From: Zygnema circumcarinatum
Lineage: Eukaryota; Streptophyta; Zygnematophyceae; Zygnematales; Zygnemataceae
DNA length: 64,000 nucleotides
Assembly (NCBI GenBank): GCA_037447605.1
Contig: CM074808.1
Location: forward strand, 1,759,008 to 1,823,007
Reading direction: 5' to 3'
Position 1 is the stretch's first letter. Each line of letters starts with the position of its first letter. Below the pieces are notes generated by a model, which saw only the letters and a program-made list of their open reading frames with translations, ran no database searches and had not been told where the DNA came from. Positions 60,201 to 64,000 of this stretch are shown here, one piece after another. The translations under genes were made by a program, and so were the position numbers.

Positions 60201-63200
60201 TGCACTTGTCCAAGCCCAATGGATGCCTTGTTCAGGGCAGCCATGGCTGACAGTGCGGAGCTATATACGAAGGTGGAAAGCATACGTGTAGTTGCTGCGA
60301 CATGGAACGTGGGCGAGGGCCGCCCATCTCAAGAAACTCTGCAAAAGTGGCTGTCATATGTTGCACAACGTGCTGGGATCGTCGCTGTTGGGCTTCAAGA
60401 AATGGAGACCGGGGCCGGCACAATTGCCCTTGCAGCAGCCAAAGATGCAGTAAGGATTTCCACTAATTTCGATTGTAGTTTTTAGAGGGTCACACGAATT
60501 AAAATCTGTCTTTCAGGAAAAAAAGTGGCTCTTGTTGCTGAAGCTTTGTTGAGTTGTAAGTAGCACCTATGCTACTGAAGGCAAGCCCTTGTGCATGGGA
60601 GCCATCTTTTTATTTGGCCTGTAGTTTGATTATGGTTTGCTTCTGACTAATGAGCCTGTTGTGTTTTGTCGGCAGGTTGGAATGGGCTTACAGGAGATCG
60701 TCAGTGCCAACGCGAATTGGTGGTTGTCAAACATCTCAACCGTGCTTGGGGAGAACAAGTTCGTGCAAGTGGCATGGCGGCAGTTGGCCGGCATGCTCAT
60801 TGGGGTCTGGTCTGTATCTCCGTCTCCTGAAGGGCATCCTATAATTGTTAACGTTCAAAATGCATGAAGCGTCCATATGTGTCGTTCAGGAGCTGAATGG
60901 AGGGAATATCGACATGTCTGACATCCAAAACTCAGTCACAATGACAGAAAACCTGATGAATGGGATGTATGCAAAGTGTTCGCTAGTGGCAGAAGCTTTG
61001 CTGGCAGAGCTCTGTGATGATGCCTACTTCTGACATGTCTTAAAGATGCGTTAAATTGCAAACCTAAAGAAGCATGACGAAACGTGAGATTTCTTATACA
61101 TTTTTTATCCCCTCGCAGCAAAGGAATACGAGTGATTCCACTCAGTATATGACAGGGATACTCTCGATGACTCTGATAGTTTTGTGGCGTGGAATGTTAG
61201 AAATAATGCTGAAGGGTACAAGCTTTGCTGCGTATGGGGCAGGGTCCTGAAGGACTTAACTTCGCACCTCGGAGAAGTGGAGACAGGAGCAGTCGGCCGC
61301 GGGTTTGGGCGTGCTCTTGGAAACAAGGTGAGTGATTGGGGGCAAGAGAGGAAAGCTACAAGATGTTGTGCAGTGTTCCGCATGTCGAACCATCCGATCA
61401 AACAGTGTAATGGTTGGAAAATTTCATGTTTGCGAACGTTGTCAACCATTGGATTCAATGTTTGACAAGCATTGCCAATGGTTGCAAACATGGAATTTAA
61501 TGGTCGACAACCATTGCCACTGGTTCGAACCATTTGTTGGGAACTTTTTACTTGTTTTTCCTTTTCACTTTGCGCAAAAAGGTGATTATATTAGTGGTGT
61601 AATGGTTACGGCGCTTAGTCCTTGTTATAGGGTTGAGACGCGAGTCTGAACCTCTGGTAAATTTTGCCCTTTTAGTAATAGTTTGCCAATTGCAACCATT
61701 GATTGGTGGGCCCAGCCAACCAGTGCCGATGGTCATTGGCAACCAATGGTTTACATATTTGTCAATGGTTGCAATCATTGATTGGCGGACTCAACCAATC
61801 ATTGCCAATGGCTGCAATCCTTGGATCAATGGTTGCAGCCATTGATTGCCAATGGTTGTCAAGCATTGATTGCCAATGGTTGTCAAGCATTGATTGCCAA
61901 TGGTTGTCAAGCATTGCCAATGTTTGTGAACCATTTGCCAGCCGGTTTGGCAAAAAGCGGTTGGCCAATGTTTGCTGATCCAATGGTTGGCCTCATCATC
62001 GTTCCACCATGCCGAAGATAAGAGTGTCGCCAGCAGGTTTGGCCCATCGTTTGTTTCCTTCTTAGAGTGAATGTAACTATAGACCATTGTCGGGTCTATC
62101 GATTGTTTTATGCTGAAACAGATAAACTATGTAAACCATCTCTAGTCGGGTTGCTCGAATACTTCTATACTTGCGGTGAAAATTAGTGAGAAGGTGTTCC
62201 CGGAATGGGCCGCTGCAGGGCGCTGTGGCTGTGCGAATGTCGATCTACCGCAGAACTGTATGCATTGTTAGCAGCCATTTAGCCGCCCATCAAGAAGCTG
62301 TGGGGAGGCGGAACGAGGATTGGCTGAGAATCTACCACCGAATGGTTTTTGGACGGACCCTCGGAACTGTGGGGGCCGCCGCCACCTCTGTGGCACGGGT
62401 GGCAGGAGGTGAGGATTTACATGGACGCATTTCATGTAGTCATGGGCTATAGGAGTGTACTAATAGAGTTACAAACGCATTGATCTTTGTTCAAAGTGAG
62501 CAATACTGTACCTTTCAATTGCGTAAAAGGACAGGAAGCAGTAATAGAACTCGATCGCCACTTCAGGTTTCAATGTAAATGGTTGACCTTATGGTATGAC
62601 CATCCGTTGCTGGGTCGCATCTATGTGCCTAGTAGGAAGCTATGAAGCTTATGGTCGGTGTGGTTCACTAAGTCACGACATGGGGGAGAGGTCAGTGGGA
62701 GTGAAATCTGCTGTGCAGGGAATTGTGAAGGCAGCAAAAGAAGCCCATGCCCGGCGAGGCATGAGCCGCCTGACTACACCCGATATTGATGACGATACCG
62801 AGCTGGATGACCTGCCAGATGTCGCCCCTCTAGAGGTCAGTCTGCTGCCAGATCACTCGCTCAGAAATGTGGACAGCAGGTTTGTTACTCAGAATGTATG
62901 TTTGAAGAGCAGCTGTCTCTGCTGCTGCTTCCTCTATCGATCAGAATAATGGGTTAAAAGCTCTCTCAGTGATGGTGGTGAATGGAGTGAGCTTACCTGT
63001 GGTAGCCTGACTATGGGTTACTAATACTGATGTTTGTATATGGGGAGGAAGTGTCTGTTTTGGTTTCAAGAAGCTCTCATGAGGGTTGCTCTTTGGTGTG
63101 GCAGGAGCAAGATGACATCAAGGATGCCCTTCCCCCTGAAGTGCTTGACAGGTGCGACCTGGCGGAGGCAGACCTGTTGGTGTGGATGGGGGACTTCAAC

Positions 63201-64000
63201 TATCGTCTCGACAATGTGACCTTTGAAGAGGCTATAGATCTCATTCAGCAGAAGCGCTATGATCGGTTGCTGAAGAAGGATCAGCTCATGCAGGAGATGT
63301 CTTTAGGGCGGTCCTTCCAGGGCATGAGGGAGGCCAAAATCACCTTTCCACCCACATACAAGTTTGATCGTGGCGAAAGAAATGTCTTGGGTGAGCCCTC
63401 TTTTTTTAGTGAGCTCCCTTTAATTTCGTGTTTGGGATACGGAGAGAGTTGTGTGAAAGTGGTCTGCTCCACATTTTGACGCAGCTGCATGCGATTTCTA
63501 CACTGTGATGCTGTAAGGATGCCGGCCATGTTTCTGTGCCCCTAAAGTTCTGAATTGCTGTGAGCAGCATATGACTCGAGCGAGAAGCGACGCGTGCCTG
63601 CATGGTGTGATCGTGTTCTGCTTCGTGACAGCAGCGACTTTGAATTCACAGCTCCTGCCAGCTTGTCTCAACCTATCAAAGCGACTTTTGCTCGGTGAGT
63701 TTGAGGAGGCTTGTTCAGCCAATTTCATGAATATCTGCTCTTCATCCACAGCTTACGGATATGTCCTGACTCTTCGTTTCTGACATGCTCTTTGAATAGA
63801 TACGAGGCCTTGATGGAGGCTGTTGATTCGGACCACAAGCCTGTCCGCTGTGTTGTGGATGTGAACCTCGCTGTTGTGGACGAAGCTGCGCGTCGCAAAC
63901 TGTACGGACACATCTTGTACAACAACCCCGAGCTGCAACCGGCTCGAGAAACTGCCTCAAGAGTTCCGCAGATAACCACCTCCCCGCGACTGATTCTGTT
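57214..64000 (+). CDS. FRA3-like WD40 / inositol polyphosphate 5-phosphatase, 3' end missing
   Basis: Type II inositol polyphosphate 5-phosphatase of the plant FRAGILE FIBER3 class, which removes the 5-phosphate from phosphoinositides and inositol phosphates. Exons (phase-consistent): 57214-59032, 59245-59506, 59657-60449, 60676-60809, 61243-61327, 62219-62408, 62696-62835, 63105-63390, 63568-63694, 63800 to the window end. Residues 1-480 are disordered and Ser/Pro-rich. A WD40 region at about 490-890 has DGFRAWNL, WSGHADGAVRVWP, LWTGAEGGSMRVWPWEAL, VWVGYANGLLQRWD and LAAHGGLRAW. The phosphatase domain from about 900 shows VAATWNVGEG, VAVGLQEMETGAG, WRQLAGMLIGVW, GRGFGRALGNKGAV, SSHLAAHQEAVGRRN, the catalytic WMGDFNYRL, FPPTYKFDRG, RRVPAWCDRVLLR and SDHKPVRC. 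All hallmark active-site blocks are intact. The start is the first in-frame Met followed by a FRA3-like acidic N terminus. The C-terminal tail lies beyond the window. Confidence 0.94.
61440..62000. repeat. AATGGTT hairpin repeats in FRA3-like intron
   Basis: The intron 61328-62218 carries AACCATTGG/CCAATGGTT motifs at 61440-61530 and 61690-61990. At 61835-61920 there are three to four tandem units of about 24 bp (CATTGATTGCCAATGGTTGT). It belongs to the same motif family as the elements at 10016 and 43745 but with a different unit length. Confidence 0.7.

Overview
The window is nuclear DNA from a green-lineage eukaryote, most likely a streptophyte (charophyte) alga. All recognisable genes are split by GT-AG introns (one GC-AG) and read as plant proteins: a BAT1-type amino-acid permease, plant-like REV1, two SRC2-like C2 proteins, a monofunctional aspartate kinase with a transit-peptide-like leader, D-glycerate 3-kinase, and a WD40/inositol 5-phosphatase of the FRA3 type. 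Several intergenic regions are dense in repeats. I cannot name the species.

Layout. 395-3704 (+): 3' part of the permease. 5547-9245 (+): a GlnT-type glutamine synthetase, complete except for its first codons. 10016-10734: a repeat element built of short hairpins. 11462-15601 (+): exon-like pieces of unidentified gene(s), ending at a candidate exon whose splice donor carries a 432-bp hAT-like insertion (15607-16038). 16562-24423 (+): complete 14-exon REV1. 26050-27523 (+): unidentified proline-rich membrane protein. 27.5-30.7 kb: no gene that I can support. 31274-36088 (-): tandemly duplicated C2/SRC2-like gene; copy A is intact, copy B is split by a solo LTR, and a second solo LTR of the same family lies in its 3' flank. 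37725-42287 (+): aspartate kinase. 43745-44811: second hairpin-repeat element with a nested MITE. 45030-49044 (+): glycerate kinase. 50324-51188 (-): unidentified two-exon gene. 52826-55616 (+): ribosomal protein uL13 (L13a) with an in-frame stop and a 71-lysine run. 57214-64000 (+): FRA3-like phosphatase, cut by the window end.

The genes do not form a pathway. They are single-copy housekeeping genes (amino-acid transport and synthesis, photorespiration, translesion synthesis, phosphoinositide turnover, translation) separated by repeats. The most unusual content is the repeat biology: arrays of roughly 42-43-bp units, each made of small perfect hairpins of the AATGGTT/ACTGGTT type, enclosed by CACAG...CTGTG inverted ends, with related sequence at several other places. 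The damaged uL13 gene and the LTR-split C2 duplicate are the clearest genic oddities.

Multi-exon genes were rebuilt by hand from splice signals, phase and recalled family sequence. Exon joins given as phase-consistent were checked codon by codon. No database search was possible.
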